A stretch of 64,000 bases of DNA from positions 1 through 64,000 of the forward strand of contig NZ_FTMJ01000010.1 of NCBI RefSeq assembly GCF_900156095.1, in the 5' to 3' direction. The position numbers and the translations under genes are program-made. This document shows positions 8,773 through 18,188 of this stretch, piece by piece (positions within the stretch are counted from its first letter, which is position 1; every line of letters starts with the position of its first letter). A model generated the notes under the pieces. It saw nothing but the letters and a program-made list of their open reading frames with translations. It did no database searches and had not been told where the DNA came from. The DNA is from Aeromonas sp. RU39B (GTDB lineage Bacteria; Pseudomonadota; Gammaproteobacteria; Enterobacterales; Aeromonadaceae).

Positions 8773-9750
8773 ATGGGATTTGACTACCGTGACCTGACTC
8801 CCGACCTGATCCTCGATGCCCTGGCCCAAAGTGGTCTGGTGGTGGACTCGGGATTGATTGAGCTCAACAGTTACGAAAACCGGGTCTACCAGTTCCAAGA
8901 TGAGTCGCGCCGCCGTTTCGTGGTGAAATTTTATCGTCCCGCCCGTTGGAGCCGTGAGCAGATCCTTGAGGAGCACGAGTTTGCCCGCCAGCTGGCTGCA
9001 GAAGAGATCCCGGTGGCGGTGCCGCTCACCTTTGATGGTGAGAGCCTGCTCGAGTATCAGGGTTTTCACTACGCCCTGTGGCCGAGCCTGGGTGGGCGCC
9101 AGTTCGAGGTGGACAATCTGGACCAGCTGGAGGCGGTCGGTCGCTGTCTGGGTCGGTTGCATCAGGTGTCGCAGAGCCGGCCTTTTCACTGCCGCCCGCA
9201 GTTGGATGTGGCGACCATGCTGGAGGCGCCGCGCCAGTTACTGGCCGCCGGCGAATGGCTGCCCCGTGCGCTGGCCAAGCCGTTTTTTGGCGTGCTCGAT
9301 GAGCTGATCGCCCATGTGCGCGAGCAGATGACCTTGCCGGTCGAGCAGATTGCGCTGCATGGGGACTGTCACCCCGGCAACATTTTGTGGCGCGACGGGC
9401 CGCTGCTGGTGGATTTTGACGACTGCAGCACGGGGCCGGCTATTCAGGATCTCTGGATGCTGCTTTCGGGCGACCGGCAGGAAAAGCTGCTGCAGCTCGA
9501 TACCCTGTTGTGCGGTTATGAAGAGTTTATGGAGCTCGATCGGCGTGAACTGCGCCTGATTGAGCCACTGCGCGCCATGCGCATGGTGCATTACATGGGC
9601 TGGCTGGCGCGCCGCTGGAGCGATGCGGCCTTTCCTCGCCACTTCCCCTGGTTCAATACCGCCGGTTATTGGGAGCAGCAGCTCAAGGCGCTGCAGGATC
9701 AACTGCTGGTACTGCGCGAACCGCCGCTCTCATTGACTCAGGGCTGGTGA
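8773..9750 (+). CDS. srkA: Stress response kinase A (SrkA/YihE/RdoA)
   Basis: A 325-residue cytoplasmic Ser/Thr protein kinase of the aminoglycoside-phosphotransferase-like fold. It shares long conserved blocks with E. coli SrkA: LNSYENRVYQFQDE, VVKFYRPARW and LRAMRMVHYM. The catalytic loop LHGDCHPGNILW supplies the Asp and Asn, and the metal-binding Asp follows in LVDFDD. The family counters lethal stress, including MazF-linked death, and is co-transcribed with dsbA in E. coli. Here dsbA follows after 70 bases on the same strand. Upstream in-frame starts at 8725 and 8746 fall in the ccoG terminator and are rejected. Confidence 0.93.
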   Translation: MGFDYRDLTPDLILDALAQSGLVVDSGLIELNSYENRVYQFQDESRRRFVVKFYRPARWSREQILEEHEFARQLAAEEIPVAVPLTFDGESLLEYQGFHYALWPSLGGRQFEVDNLDQLEAVGRCLGRLHQVSQSRPFHCRPQLDVATMLEAPRQLLAAGEWLPRALAKPFFGVLDELIAHVREQMTLPVEQIALHGDCHPGNILWRDGPLLVDFDDCSTGPAIQDLWMLLSGDRQEKLLQLDTLLCGYEEFMELDRRELRLIEPLRAMRMVHYMGWLARRWSDAAFPRHFPWFNTAGYWEQQLKALQDQLLVLREPPLSLTQGW

Positions 9751-9820
9751 AACAATAGGCTTGGCACTGCTTCGGTTCGCCGGGCGTGCCTCACACCGAT
9801 CCTCTTTAACAGGAAAGATC

Positions 9821-10429
9821 ATGAAGAAAATTCTGCTTTTCATCGCTGCCATGCTGATGCTGCCCATGGCTTATGCGGCCCCCGAATTTCAGGAAGGGGT
9901 GAACTATGACGTGGTCAAGCCAACTGGCACCGCCAAGCCGGAAGTGATGGAGTTCTTCTCCTATTTCTGCCCGCACTGCTATCAGTTCGAACCGATCTCT
10001 GCCGAGCTGCAAAAGAGCCTGCCTGCCGGTACTGCGTTCAAGAAAAATCCGGTGAACTTCCTCGGCCGTGAAATGGGCCCCGAGCTGCAACGCGCCTATG
10101 CCGTTGCAAACCTGCTGGAAGTCGAACCCAAGATCACGCCGGTGATGTTCGATCAAATCCATGCCAAGCGTCAGCCGCCGCAAAGCCGTGATGACGTCAA
10201 GGCACTGTTTGTCGATAACGGCGTGAAGGCCGAAGACTTCGACGGTGCTGTCGATAGCTTTGCCGTCTCCGGTCTGGTTGCCCAGTACGATCGCAACACC
10301 GAGAACTTCCAGATCCGTGGCGTTCCGGCGTTTTTGATCAACGGCAAATACCTGGTAAAGATCGAGTCCATCTCGTCTCAGGATCAGTTCAACCGTCTGG
10401 TGAACTTCCTGCTGACCAAGAAAGACTGA
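9821..10429 (+). CDS. dsbA: Periplasmic thiol:disulfide oxidoreductase DsbA
   Basis: A 202-residue precursor with an AGGAAAG ribosome-binding site and a clear Sec signal (MKKILLFIAAMLMLPMAYA, cleavage near residue 19). The thioredoxin-fold active site CPHC is at Cys50-Cys53 in SYFCPHCYQFEP, and the cis-proline loop RGVPAFLING is present. DsbA introduces disulfides into secreted proteins and is reoxidised by DsbB, which is not in this window. It is the last gene of the yihD-ccoG-srkA-dsbA group and is followed by a strong terminator shared with tex on the opposite strand. Confidence 0.96.
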   Translation: MKKILLFIAAMLMLPMAYAAPEFQEGVNYDVVKPTGTAKPEVMEFFSYFCPHCYQFEPISAELQKSLPAGTAFKKNPVNFLGREMGPELQRAYAVANLLEVEPKITPVMFDQIHAKRQPPQSRDDVKALFVDNGVKAEDFDGAVDSFAVSGLVAQYDRNTENFQIRGVPAFLINGKYLVKIESISSQDQFNRLVNFLLTKKD

Positions 10430-10443
10430 GTTCGCTGATGTGA

Positions 10444-10475
10444 AAAGCCCGGCCAATTCGGCCGGGCTTTGTTTT
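10444..10475. terminator. Bidirectional terminator between dsbA and tex
   Basis: An 11-bp perfect stem (10444-10454 with 10460-10470) with T tracts on both strands lies between two convergent genes. Confidence 0.9.
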
Positions 10476-10480
10476 TCTGC

Positions 10481-12802
10481 TTACTTCTTGCGGGCGTTGG
10501 CAAACGCCGCTGCAAACGCATTACCGAGGGCCCCGTTTTGCGGGCGTTCATCCCGGCGCGGTGTGTTTTGCGGCCGGTCGCGTTGACCATCGCGCGCACT
10601 GTTGCTGCGCCGCTCTTCGTTGCGCGGTTTGCGCTCACCGGCCTTCTCGTCAAGACGCATGGTCAGCGAGATACGCTGACGCGGCACATCCACCTCCAGC
10701 ACCTTCACCTTCACAATATCGCCGGCTTTGACCACTTCACGCGGATCTTTGATAAAGCGGTCGGTGAGCGAAGAGATGTGTACCAGACCATCCTGATGCA
10801 CGCCGATATCAACGAAGGCACCGAAGTTGGTGACGTTGGTCACCACCCCTTCCAGCACCATCTCCGGCTCAAGGTCAGAGACCTTCTCCACTCCGTCGCG
10901 GAAGGTGGCGGTCTTGAACTCGGGGCGCGGGTCACGGCCCGGCTTGTCCAGCTCGCCGATGATGTCGGTGACGGTCGGCACGCCGAAGCGCTCGTCAGTG
11001 TAATCGGTGGCGTTGAGCCCCTTGAGCAGGCTGCTGTTACCGATCAGGCTCTCTACGGACTGCTGCAGCTTGGCCAGAATACGCTCCACCACCGGGTAGG
11101 ACTCCGGGTGAACGGCTGAGGCATCGAGCGGGTTGCTGCCGCCACGAATGCGCAGGAAGCCGGCGCACTGTTCAAATGCCTTGGGCCCGAGTCGGGCCAC
11201 CTTGAGCAGCTGTTGGCGGCTGGCAAACGCGCCGTTCTCATCGCGAAACTGCACGATATTTTGAGCGAGGGTCTGGGTCAGACCCGATACCCGTGCCAGC
11301 AGCGGAGCCGAAGCGGTGTTCACGTCCACGCCAACAGCGTTTACGCAATCCTCGACCACGGCTTCCAGTTTGCGGGCCAGCTGGGTTTGGCTCACGTCGT
11401 GCTGATACTGGCCGACTCCGATGCTTTTCGGGTCGATCTTCACCAGCTCGGCCAGCGGGTCTTGCAGGCGACGGGCGATCGACACCGCGCCGCGCAGCGA
11501 GACATCGAGACCCGGAAACTCGTTGGCGGCCAGCTCCGAAGCGGAATAGACCGAAGCGCCCGCCTCGCTCACCACGATTTTCTGGGCGCGCGCCTCGGGA
11601 TAGCGGGTAAACAGCTCGGCCGCCAGTTTGTCGGTTTCACGCGACGCGGTGCCATTGCCGATACTGATCAGGTCTACCTTGTGCTTCACGCACAGATCGC
11701 GCAGGGTTTTGAGGCTCTGCTCCACCTGACGCTTAGGCTCGAACGGATAGATGGTGGCGGTCTCGACCAGCTTGCCGGTGGCATCGACCACGGCGACCTT
11801 GACCCCGGTGCGGATGCCCGGGTCCAGCCCCATGGTGGCCCGCATGCCGGCAGGAGCGGCCATCAGCAGATCCTGGAGGTTCATGGCGAACACCTTGATC
11901 GCCTCCTCTTCGGCGCTTTCGCGGATGCGGGCGACCAGCTCGGTCTCCATCTGTAGCGACAGTTTGATGCGCCAGGTCCAGCTCACCACCCCTTGCAGCC
12001 ACTTGTCGGCAGGGCGGCCAGAGAAGCTCAGGTTGAGATGGCGGGCGATGATACCTTCGCAGGGGCTGGCACCCTCCTCCTCGCCGGTGTGCAGCGAGAG
12101 CGACAACACCCCTTCGTTGCGTCCGCGCAGCATGGCGAGTACCCGGTGTGAGGGGGCCTTGGCCAGCGGCTCGTCGTGCTCAAAGTAGTCTTTGAACTTG
12201 GCGCCCTCCTGCTCCTTGCCGGCAACCACGCGGGCTCGCAGGTTGGCATGTTGCCAGAGGAAATCACGCAGCTTTTCCAGCAGGCCAGCCTGCTCGGCGA
12301 AGCGCTCCATCAGGATGTAACGGGCGCCGTCGAGCACCGCCTTGCTATCGGCAAAGCCGGCGTCGGCATTGAGATAACCCTCGGCCGTATGCTCCGGGTC
12401 CAGCATGGGATCGGCCAGCAGGGCATCGGCCAGTGGCTCGAGCCCGGCCTCGATGGCCATCTGGCCCTTGGTGCGGCGCTTCGGCTTGTAGGGAAGATAG
12501 AGATCCTCGAGGCGGGTTTTGCTGTCGGCCTCGTGGATATCGCGCGCCAGCTCGGCGGTCAGTTTGCCCTGCTCTTCGATGGAGCGCAGGATCACCTGCC
12601 GGCGGTCTTCGAGCTCGCGCAGATAACCGAGGCGGCTTTCCAGGTTACGCAGCTGGGTGTCATCCAGTCCACCGGTCACCTCTTTACGGTAACGGGCGAT
12701 AAAGGGAACGGTTGCCCCCTCGTCAAGCAGTCGGATGGCGGCTGTCACCTGCTCCGGGCGGGCGTTTAGCTCGCCGGCAATCTGTTTTTCAATACTGTTC
12801 AT
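10481..12802 (-). CDS. tex: Transcription accessory protein Tex (YhgF)
   Basis: 773 residues from the ATG at 12802, matching the family length. The order is an N-terminal helical Tex region ([19 protein letters not shown]), a YqgF-like RNase H fold (about 325-455, with [14 protein letters not shown]), helix-hairpin-helix motifs ([16 protein letters not shown] and [17 protein letters not shown]), then an S1 RNA-binding domain (about 645-720, [20 protein letters not shown]). A basic low-complexity tail rich in R, N and E ends the protein. Tex binds nucleic acid and influences transcription and toxin expression in several pathogens. It follows greB by 16 bases, as yhgF does in E. coli, so a greB-tex operon is likely. 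Confidence 0.95.
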   Translation of the reverse strand: MNSIEKQIAGELNARPEQVTAAIRLLDEGATVPFIARYRKEVTGGLDDTQLRNLESRLGYLRELEDRRQVILRSIEEQGKLTAELARDIHEADSKTRLEDLYLPYKPKRRTKGQMAIEAGLEPLADALLADPMLDPEHTAEGYLNADAGFADSKAVLDGARYILMERFAEQAGLLEKLRDFLWQHANLRARVVAGKEQEGAKFKDYFEHDEPLAKAPSHRVLAMLRGRNEGVLSLSLHTGEEEGASPCEGIIARHLNLSFSGRPADKWLQGVVSWTWRIKLSLQMETELVARIRESAEEEAIKVFAMNLQDLLMAAPAGMRATMGLDPGIRTGVKVAVVDATGKLVETATIYPFEPKRQVEQSLKTLRDLCVKHKVDLISIGNGTASRETDKLAAELFTRYPEARAQKIVVSEAGASVYSASELAANEFPGLDVSLRGAVSIARRLQDPLAELVKIDPKSIGVGQYQHDVSQTQLARKLEAVVEDCVNAVGVDVNTASAPLLARVSGLTQTLAQNIVQFRDENGAFASRQQLLKVARLGPKAFEQCAGFLRIRGGSNPLDASAVHPESYPVVERILAKLQQSVESLIGNSSLLKGLNATDYTDERFGVPTVTDIIGELDKPGRDPRPEFKTATFRDGVEKVSDLEPEMVLEGVVTNVTNFGAFVDIGVHQDGLVHISSLTDRFIKDPREVVKAGDIVKVKVLEVDVPRQRISLTMRLDEKAGERKPRNEERRSNSARDGQRDRPQNTPRRDERPQNGALGNAFAAAFANARKK

Positions 12803-12818
12803 GAGTCTCTTGCTGCTG

Positions 12819-13295
12819 TCAGGGCTGGCTATAGCGGATCGCGTTGACGTACCAGACGGCTTCGCCCGCTGGCGTGTGGACGATAACTTCGTCATCGACC
12901 TCTTTTTTCAAAAGGGCGCGAGCCATGGGCGAGTCGATGGAGATGTAGTCCTTGCGGCCGAAAATTTCGTCGTAGCCGACGATCCGAAAGGACATCTGCT
13001 CGCCGTCATCGTTCTCGATATCGACCCAGGCACCGAAGAAGACTTTGCCGTCCTGAGTCGGTGAATGGTCGACAATTTTGAGGTTTTCCAAGCAATTGCG
13101 CAAATAGCGCACGCGCCGATCAATTTCGCGCAGGCGTTTTTTGTTGTACTGGTAATCGGCGTTTTCGCTGCGATCACCGAGGCTGGCCGCCCAAGCCACC
13201 TTGCGGGTCGTTTCGGGACGCTCGACTCGCCACAGCTGATCGAGCTCTTCCTTAAGGGCGTTGTATCCCTCGCGGGTAATCAGTGGGGTTTTCAT
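12819..13295 (-). CDS. greB: Transcript cleavage factor GreB
   Basis: 158 residues, the E. coli GreB length, starting [20 protein letters not shown]. The N-terminal coiled coil carries the acidic tip ([20 protein letters not shown]) that inserts in the RNA polymerase secondary channel to trigger cleavage of backtracked RNA. The C-terminal FKBP-like domain includes [14 protein letters not shown] and [19 protein letters not shown] conserved upstream extension is lacking, so the ATG at 13295 is preferred over the in-frame codon at 13325. It forms a probable operon with tex. In enteric bacteria ompR-envZ lies beside greB; here pckA is the next gene upstream. Confidence 0.96.
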   Translation of the reverse strand: MKTPLITREGYNALKEELDQLWRVERPETTRKVAWAASLGDRSENADYQYNKKRLREIDRRVRYLRNCLENLKIVDHSPTQDGKVFFGAWVDIENDDGEQMSFRIVGYDEIFGRKDYISIDSPMARALLKKEVDDEVIVHTPAGEAVWYVNAIRYSQP

Positions 13296-13368
13296 AGGGT
13301 CCATCCGAAGAGAGGTGGGGAGCATTATTACCCCTCAAGGCGCTCCTGTGAACCTTGGCGCGACCATG

Positions 13369-13392
13369 AAAAAGCGGGCCCGAAGGCCCGCT
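13369..13392 (-). terminator. Terminator of pckA
   Basis: An 8-bp GC-rich stem (13373-13380 with 13385-13392), four-base loop and T run on the minus strand, 22 bases past the pckA stop. Confidence 0.87.
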
Positions 13393-13414
13393 AAGCTATC
13401 ACAGGGAGCATCAA

Positions 13415-15040
13415 TCAGAGCTGGGGACCGGCAGCCACCAGGCGCTTGCCTTCATCGTTGTCGGTGAAGCGTTCAAAGTTCTTGATGAAGCGGCCAGCCA
13501 AATCCTCTGCCTTGGCGTCCCATTGGGCCGGCTCGGCATAGGTGTCGCGCGGATCGAGGATGGCGGGGTTCACGCCCGGCAGCTCGGTCGGCACTTCCAG
13601 ATTGAATACTGGCAGGACCTTGGTCGGTGCCGTCTCGATGGAACCATCCAGAATGGCATCAATGATGCCGCGGGTGTCCTTGATCGAGATGCGCTTGCCG
13701 GTGCCGTTCCAGCCGGTGTTGACCAGATAGGCTTCGGCGCCCGAGGCTTCCATCCGCTTGACCAGCTCTTCACCGTACTTGGTCGGGTGCAGGGTCAGGA
13801 ACGCTGCGCCAAAGCAGGAGGAGAAGGTTGGGGTCGGCTCGGTAATGCCGCGTTCAGTCCCCGCCAGCTTGGCAGTGAAACCGGACAGGAAGTGATACTT
13901 GGTCTGCTCCTTGGTCAGTTTGGAGACCGGGGGCAGCACACCGAAGGCATCGGCGGTCAGGAAGATCACCTTGGTGGCGTGACCTGCCTTGGAGACCGGC
14001 TTGACGATATTTTCGATGTGATAGATGGGGTAGGAGACCCGGGTGTTCTCGGTCTTGGAGCCATCGTCAAAATCGATGGTGCCATCGGCCGCCACGGTCA
14101 CGTTTTCCAGCAGGGCATCACGACGAATGGCGTTGTAGATGTCCGGCTCGGCTTCCTTGGAGAGCTTGATGGTCTTGGCATAGCAGCCGCCTTCGAAGTT
14201 GAAGACACCATCATCATCCCAGCCGTGTTCGTCATCGCCAATCAGGGCGCGCTTCGGATCGGTGGAGAGAGTGGTCTTGCCGGTGCCGGAGAGGCCGAAG
14301 AAGATCGCCACGTCGCCATCTTTACCCACGTTGGCAGAGCAGTGCATGGAGGCAATGCCGCGCAGGGGCAGGAAGTAGTTCATCATGGAGAACATACCCT
14401 TCTTCATCTCGCCACCGTACCAGGTGCCGCCGATGAGCTGCATGCGCTCGGTCATGTTGAATGCCACGAAGTTCTCGGAGTTGAGGCCCTGCTCTTCCCA
14501 CTGCGGGTTGGTGCACTTGGCACCGTTCATCACCACGAAATCGGGCTTGAAGCTCTTGAGCTCCTCGTCGCTCGGACGAATGAACATGTTCTTCACGAAG
14601 TGAGCCTGCCAGGCGACTTCGGTAATGATACGCACGGCCAGACGGGTATCCGGGTTGGCACCGCAGAAGCCGTCAACGACAAACAGGCGCTTGTTGGAGA
14701 GTTGTTTGGTAACCAGCAACTTCAAGTGTGCCCACACTTCCGGGCTGATGGCCTTGTTGTCGTTCTTGCCTTGATCGGACCACCATACGGTGTCCTTGGT
14801 GGTGGCATCTTTGACGATGTATTTATCTTTCGGAGAGCGACCGGTGAAGATACCGGTATTGACGTTAACGGCACCGAGTTCGGTCACCACGCCACGTTCA
14901 TAACCTTCGAGGTCCGCACGGGTCTCTTCGGCAAACAGCTGTTCGTAGGAGGGATTACGTACCACGTCGCTCGCATTATGGATACCGTAACGGTCCAGTC
15001 CCAGTTGTTGGGCCAGGGTATGTTCAGCCACGACTGTCAT
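13415..15040 (-). CDS. pckA: Phosphoenolpyruvate carboxykinase (ATP)
   Basis: A 541-residue cytoplasmic gluconeogenic enzyme converting oxaloacetate and ATP to phosphoenolpyruvate, ADP and CO2. Visible motifs are the kinase-1a P-loop [11 protein letters not shown], the metal/OAA-binding blocks [11 protein letters not shown] and [20 protein letters not shown], and the adenine-binding region near [17 protein letters not shown]. An AGGAGAAAA ribosome-binding site precedes the ATG. An 18-bp perfect palindrome lies 49-66 bases upstream of the start and is a candidate operator. In E. coli pckA is next to hslO on one side and envZ-ompR on the other; here hslO is kept and ompR-envZ is absent. Confidence 0.97.
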   Translation of the reverse strand: MTVVAEHTLAQQLGLDRYGIHNASDVVRNPSYEQLFAEETRADLEGYERGVVTELGAVNVNTGIFTGRSPKDKYIVKDATTKDTVWWSDQGKNDNKAISPEVWAHLKLLVTKQLSNKRLFVVDGFCGANPDTRLAVRIITEVAWQAHFVKNMFIRPSDEELKSFKPDFVVMNGAKCTNPQWEEQGLNSENFVAFNMTERMQLIGGTWYGGEMKKGMFSMMNYFLPLRGIASMHCSANVGKDGDVAIFFGLSGTGKTTLSTDPKRALIGDDEHGWDDDGVFNFEGGCYAKTIKLSKEAEPDIYNAIRRDALLENVTVAADGTIDFDDGSKTENTRVSYPIYHIENIVKPVSKAGHATKVIFLTADAFGVLPPVSKLTKEQTKYHFLSGFTAKLAGTERGITEPTPTFSSCFGAAFLTLHPTKYGEELVKRMEASGAEAYLVNTGWNGTGKRISIKDTRGIIDAILDGSIETAPTKVLPVFNLEVPTELPGVNPAILDPRDTYAEPAQWDAKAEDLAGRFIKNFERFTDNDEGKRLVAAGPQL

Positions 15041-15088
15041 TTTTTTCTCCTGGGTTCAGAGGTTGGTAGGTTCTATCTGACCGTCATC

Positions 15089-15106
15089 CTACCACCTAGG
15101 TGGTAG
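15089..15106 (-). promoter_or_regulatory. Perfect 18-bp palindrome upstream of pckA (candidate operator)
   Basis: CTACCACCTAGGTGGTAG is an uninterrupted dyad in the pckA 5' region. With no loop and no T tract it is more like a protein-binding site than a terminator. A related, less perfect version occurs at 18096-18118 between the GST and nudE genes. Confidence 0.5.
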
Positions 15107-15161
15107 AAATAAGCGACGGGCATCAAACTTTTAAAAGTAGGGTTTTTTTTTAGTTATAAAG

Positions 15162-15187
15162 TTAAAGGCGGGTTACCCCGCCTTTAA
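15162..15187 (-). terminator. Terminator of hslO
   Basis: An 11-bp stem (15162-15172 with 15177-15187) with a four-base loop, just past the hslO stop on the minus strand. The following minus-strand sequence is A/T-rich with only short T runs. Confidence 0.7.
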
Positions 15188-15195
15188 ACTACACA

Positions 15196-16077
15196 TCAAT
15201 GTAACTTATTTGTATCACTTGGTGGAGTGATATTAAACAGGCTTTCAACATCGCTGCCATCAAACAGATAGTGGCTGCCGCAGTAATCGCAGTGCATATC
15301 GATCCCGCCTTGCTCCAGCACAATCGACAGCGCCTCGTCCCGGCCGACCTGCAGCAGGGCATGCTCGCAGCGCTCCCGGGAGCAGGTGCAGCGAAATGCC
15401 ACCGCCTGCGGCTCGAACACCCGCACCTCGTCCTGGTGGTAGAGGCGATAAAGGATATCGACCGCCGGCAGGGTGAACAGCTCCTCGTCCTTTATGGTCT
15501 CGGTCAGCTTTACCAGATGCTCAAAATCGGCTTCGTGATCTTCGCTCTGGGCGGGCAGTGCCTGCACCATGATGCCGGCCGCCTTGGGCTCGCCTTCCAC
15601 CATACCGGTGCGGATCCAGAGCCGGGTTGGCAACTGTTCGGACTGGGCGAAATAAGCTTCCAGACAACCAGCCAGCGTGTCGGACGACAGGGCGATGATG
15701 CCCTGATAGCGCTCACCCTGCTCCGGACTGATGGTGATGACCAGTTGGCCGTTACCCACCAGATCCTTGAGGTTGCTGCTGCTCGGCAGTTCGCCCTCAA
15801 AACGGGCTACACCGCGCAGTTGCTGGTTGTGATCGCCATTGATGACCGCCATTTTGACCGGACCGTCGCCTTGCAGCTGGACGGTGATGGAGCCCTCAAA
15901 CTTGAGGGTGGCGGTCAGCAGGCTGGTGGCAACCAGCAGCTCGCCAAGCAGGGTCTGTACCTGCAGCGGATAGCTCTGGGCGTCCACGATGTGGCGATAG
16001 GTCTGGTCAAGTTGTACCAGCTCGCCACGCACTTCGTACTCTTCAAACAGGTAGCGATGGAGTAGATCTTGGCTCAT
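15196..16077 (-). CDS. hslO: Redox-regulated chaperone Hsp33
   Basis: 293 residues from the ATG at 16077, the usual Hsp33 length. The N-terminal substrate-binding domain is followed by the C-terminal zinc redox switch with Cys230/Cys232 (CTC) and Cys263/Cys266 (CDYC), a CxC-X30-CxxC spacing. Under oxidative stress with heat or bleach these cysteines form disulfides, release zinc and activate the holdase. It lies 51 bases downstream of hslR on the same strand, as in E. coli hslRO, and has its own terminator. A TTTATGT-like heat-shock promoter was not evident by eye. Confidence 0.96.
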   Translation of the reverse strand: MSQDLLHRYLFEEYEVRGELVQLDQTYRHIVDAQSYPLQVQTLLGELLVATSLLTATLKFEGSITVQLQGDGPVKMAVINGDHNQQLRGVARFEGELPSSSNLKDLVGNGQLVITISPEQGERYQGIIALSSDTLAGCLEAYFAQSEQLPTRLWIRTGMVEGEPKAAGIMVQALPAQSEDHEADFEHLVKLTETIKDEELFTLPAVDILYRLYHQDEVRVFEPQAVAFRCTCSRERCEHALLQVGRDEALSIVLEQGGIDMHCDYCGSHYLFDGSDVESLFNITPPSDTNKLH

Positions 16078-16128
16078 GTTGTTTTCCAGTGATGGCCGGC
16101 CGCGAAGGGCAGTCGGCAAGAAAAAGAG

Positions 16129-16521
16129 TCAGTACTGTTTGGCCCGGATCAGCAGGCGGCGCTCCTGCTTGTCAGGGCGGCGTTCGGGACTGGGGGCAAA
16201 CTGGCTGCCGAGGCGGCGCGCTTCGGCGTTTGCGGCCTTGCGCTTGAGGCTGGCCTCGGTCTCGCGGTAGAGCAGTTGTGCCTCCGGGGCGCCGCGGCGC
16301 AGGGCGGTAATCGCCAGCACCTCCACCTCGCGCTCGTCGTGGCCCTGCCAGAAGCGGATCAGTGCACCCACCTCGACCACCTTGCTGGGTTTGCTGCGCT
16401 GGCCGTTGTAGTGCACCTTGCCACCTTCAATCATCTCGCGGGCGGTGCTGCGGGCCTTGTAGAAGCGGGCCGCCCACAGCCACTTGTCCAGGCGAACAGA
16501 TTCGGGGTTCTCCTGTTGCAT
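16129..16521 (-). CDS. hslR: Ribosome-associated heat shock protein Hsp15
   Basis: 130 residues with an N-terminal S4 RNA-binding domain (VRLDKWLWAARFYKARSTAR) and a basic C-terminal tail. Hsp15 binds dissociated 50S subunits that still carry nascent chains and helps recycle them after heat shock. The length and the block GGKVHYNGQRSKPSKVVEVG match E. coli HslR. It lies immediately upstream of hslO and downstream of yrfG, the conserved yrfG-hslR-hslO order, so co-transcription is likely. Confidence 0.94.
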   Translation of the reverse strand: MQQENPESVRLDKWLWAARFYKARSTAREMIEGGKVHYNGQRSKPSKVVEVGALIRFWQGHDEREVEVLAITALRRGAPEAQLLYRETEASLKRKAANAEARRLGSQFAPSPERRPDKQERRLLIRAKQY

Positions 16522-16646
16522 CGCAGCTCTCCTGATATCTCCCGGTACGGGTCAGTGAGTATACCAGAGGGGAGCCGCTGCATGGATCACTGTGCGCGGG
16601 TCAGCAGCTGATGCAGAGCTTGCGGTGACTTCTGACCGCGCCGGTG

Positions 16647-17315
16647 TCAGAGCCTAAGCGGCAGCAGGTCGGCGTAATCGTCCAGCGCCGGGAAGCGGGT
16701 GAAGGTGAGCGGCGGATTGCCACTATCCGGGTGACGAATGCCGAGCTGGTAGGCTACGCCAAACTCGGCAGAGGCCGCCAGAATCCGCTCGCTGTCATCA
16801 ATAAACAGGGTGCGCGTCGGGTCAAACGCCACCCGCGCGGCCAGCGCCTGCCAGCTGCGCTGGCTCTCTTTCGACCAGCCCAGTTCGTGGGTGCTGACGA
16901 TGCGATCGAGGTGGGCATCGAGCCCGAGCCTCGGTACCTTGACCTCCAGACTGGCCGGATGGGCGTTGGTAAACAGGATGCGCTGCTTGCCGGCGGCTTT
17001 CAGTGCCTCGAGAAACGGGATGACGTTGGGGCGCCAGCGGATTTTCTCGAGGATCTCCTGCTTTAGCGCCCGTATATCCAGCCCCAGCGTCTCGCTCCAG
17101 TAATCCACGCAATACCAATTCAGGGTGCCGGCCACGGCGCCGTAATGGGCATCGATGCGCCGCTTTGCCTCATCTGCTGTCAGACCGTGCAGGCGGGCAT
17201 AACGCTCGGGGACCAGAGTCAGCCACAGGTGGTTGTCGAAATGGAGATCGATCAGGGTGCCATCCATGTCGAGCAACACGGTATCGATGGCGTGCCAGGG
17301 CAGGGGGTGGGTCAT
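16647..17315 (-). CDS. yrfG: HAD-family GMP/IMP nucleotidase YrfG
   Basis: 222 residues with the haloacid-dehalogenase signature LLDMDGTLIDLHFDN (nucleophile Asp16 and general acid Asp18), motif II in LFTNAHP and motif IV FIDDSERIL. The E. coli orthologue dephosphorylates purine ribonucleotides such as GMP and IMP. Context supports the assignment: it precedes hslR-hslO as in enteric bacteria. The gap to hslR is about 125 bases, so an additional promoter for hslR is possible. Substrate choice is inferred from orthology only. Confidence 0.9.
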   Translation of the reverse strand: MTHPLPWHAIDTVLLDMDGTLIDLHFDNHLWLTLVPERYARLHGLTADEAKRRIDAHYGAVAGTLNWYCVDYWSETLGLDIRALKQEILEKIRWRPNVIPFLEALKAAGKQRILFTNAHPASLEVKVPRLGLDAHLDRIVSTHELGWSKESQRSWQALAARVAFDPTRTLFIDDSERILAASAEFGVAYQLGIRHPDSGNPPLTFTRFPALDDYADLLPLRL

Positions 17316-17370
17316 GCAGCGCTCCTTGAGTGGGGCGGGCAGTATATCAGCTGCACCGCCCCGCGGCAGA

Positions 17371-18039
17371 TTACCCCCGCATGCCGCCGAAGCGGGCGAT
17401 CAGCTCGTCATCATTGCCAAGGCGCTCGGTTTCAGCCAGTGCGGCCTGTTCCCACTCCTGCATGGCCGGATGGCGCAGCATGGTCTTCATGTAGGGTTTG
17501 AGATCCTCCGGTATGGCCACCTGATAGCTGTGCAGACGCCACACCACAGGGGCAAACATGGCATCGGCAATCGAGAAGGGGCCAAACAGATAGGGGCCGG
17601 ATTCGGCCATGGCCTGCGCCTCGCGCCAGAGGGTGAAGATCCGCTCCAGATCGCGGGTCAGCGCGGCATCGGCTGGCGCCCCATTCAGACGCAAGCGGAT
17701 GTTCATCGGCAGCTGGCTGCGCAGGGCGGTAAAGCCAGAGTGCATTTCAGCGCTGATGCTGCGGGCCCGGGCGCGTAGCTCAACCTGCTCGGGCCACATC
17801 TCGGGGTGGCGTTCGGCCAGATATTCGGCGATGGCGAGACTGTCCCACACCTGCAGCGGGCCGTCATGCAGACAAGGAACCAGACCACTGGCGGAGTAGC
17901 CCTGATGGCGCGCCGAAACGCCCTGACCGGTCAGGGATACTTTCACGGTCGAGAAGGGAATCGCGAAGTGCTTGAGCAAAATCCAGGGGCGCAGCGACCA
18001 GGACGAGTAGTTCTGGTTACCGATATAGAGTGTGAACAT
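17371..18039 (-). CDS. Glutathione S-transferase family protein
   Basis: 222 residues from the ATG at 18039. The N-terminal thioredoxin-like domain carries YIGNQNYSSWSLRPWILL, with serines where the glutathione-activating residue usually lies, and the C-terminal all-helical domain has the capping motif GPFSIADAMFAPVV. The specific GST class and substrate cannot be told from sequence alone; YfcF/maleylacetoacetate-isomerase-like proteins share the YSSWSLR start. It is convergent with nothing and divergent from nudE, with a 149-base gap that holds a dyad (18096-18118). Confidence 0.85.
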   Translation of the reverse strand: MFTLYIGNQNYSSWSLRPWILLKHFAIPFSTVKVSLTGQGVSARHQGYSASGLVPCLHDGPLQVWDSLAIAEYLAERHPEMWPEQVELRARARSISAEMHSGFTALRSQLPMNIRLRLNGAPADAALTRDLERIFTLWREAQAMAESGPYLFGPFSIADAMFAPVVWRLHSYQVAIPEDLKPYMKTMLRHPAMQEWEQAALAETERLGNDDELIARFGGMRG

Positions 18040-18095
18040 GAGACCTCCCGAAGTGGATGTCCTTGATGACATCCCTATGATGCTGCCGTTTTGTA

Positions 18096-18118
18096 CTCAC
18101 CCTATGGTGGTAGGTGAG
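18096..18118. promoter_or_regulatory. Dyad in the GST/nudE divergent gap
   Basis: CTCACC (18096-18101) and GGTGAG (18113-18118) are inverted repeats around an 11-base centre that itself contains GGTGGTA. The stretch CTCACCCTATGGTGGTAG shares its right half (GGTGGTAG) with the palindrome upstream of pckA. Confidence 0.4.
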
Positions 18119-18188
18119 CATCCGTTGATAGCCGAGCCGTGCCGAGTCGTTTACTCTTGGGTCAAGGATTCCAGCCCAGTGACCCGTC

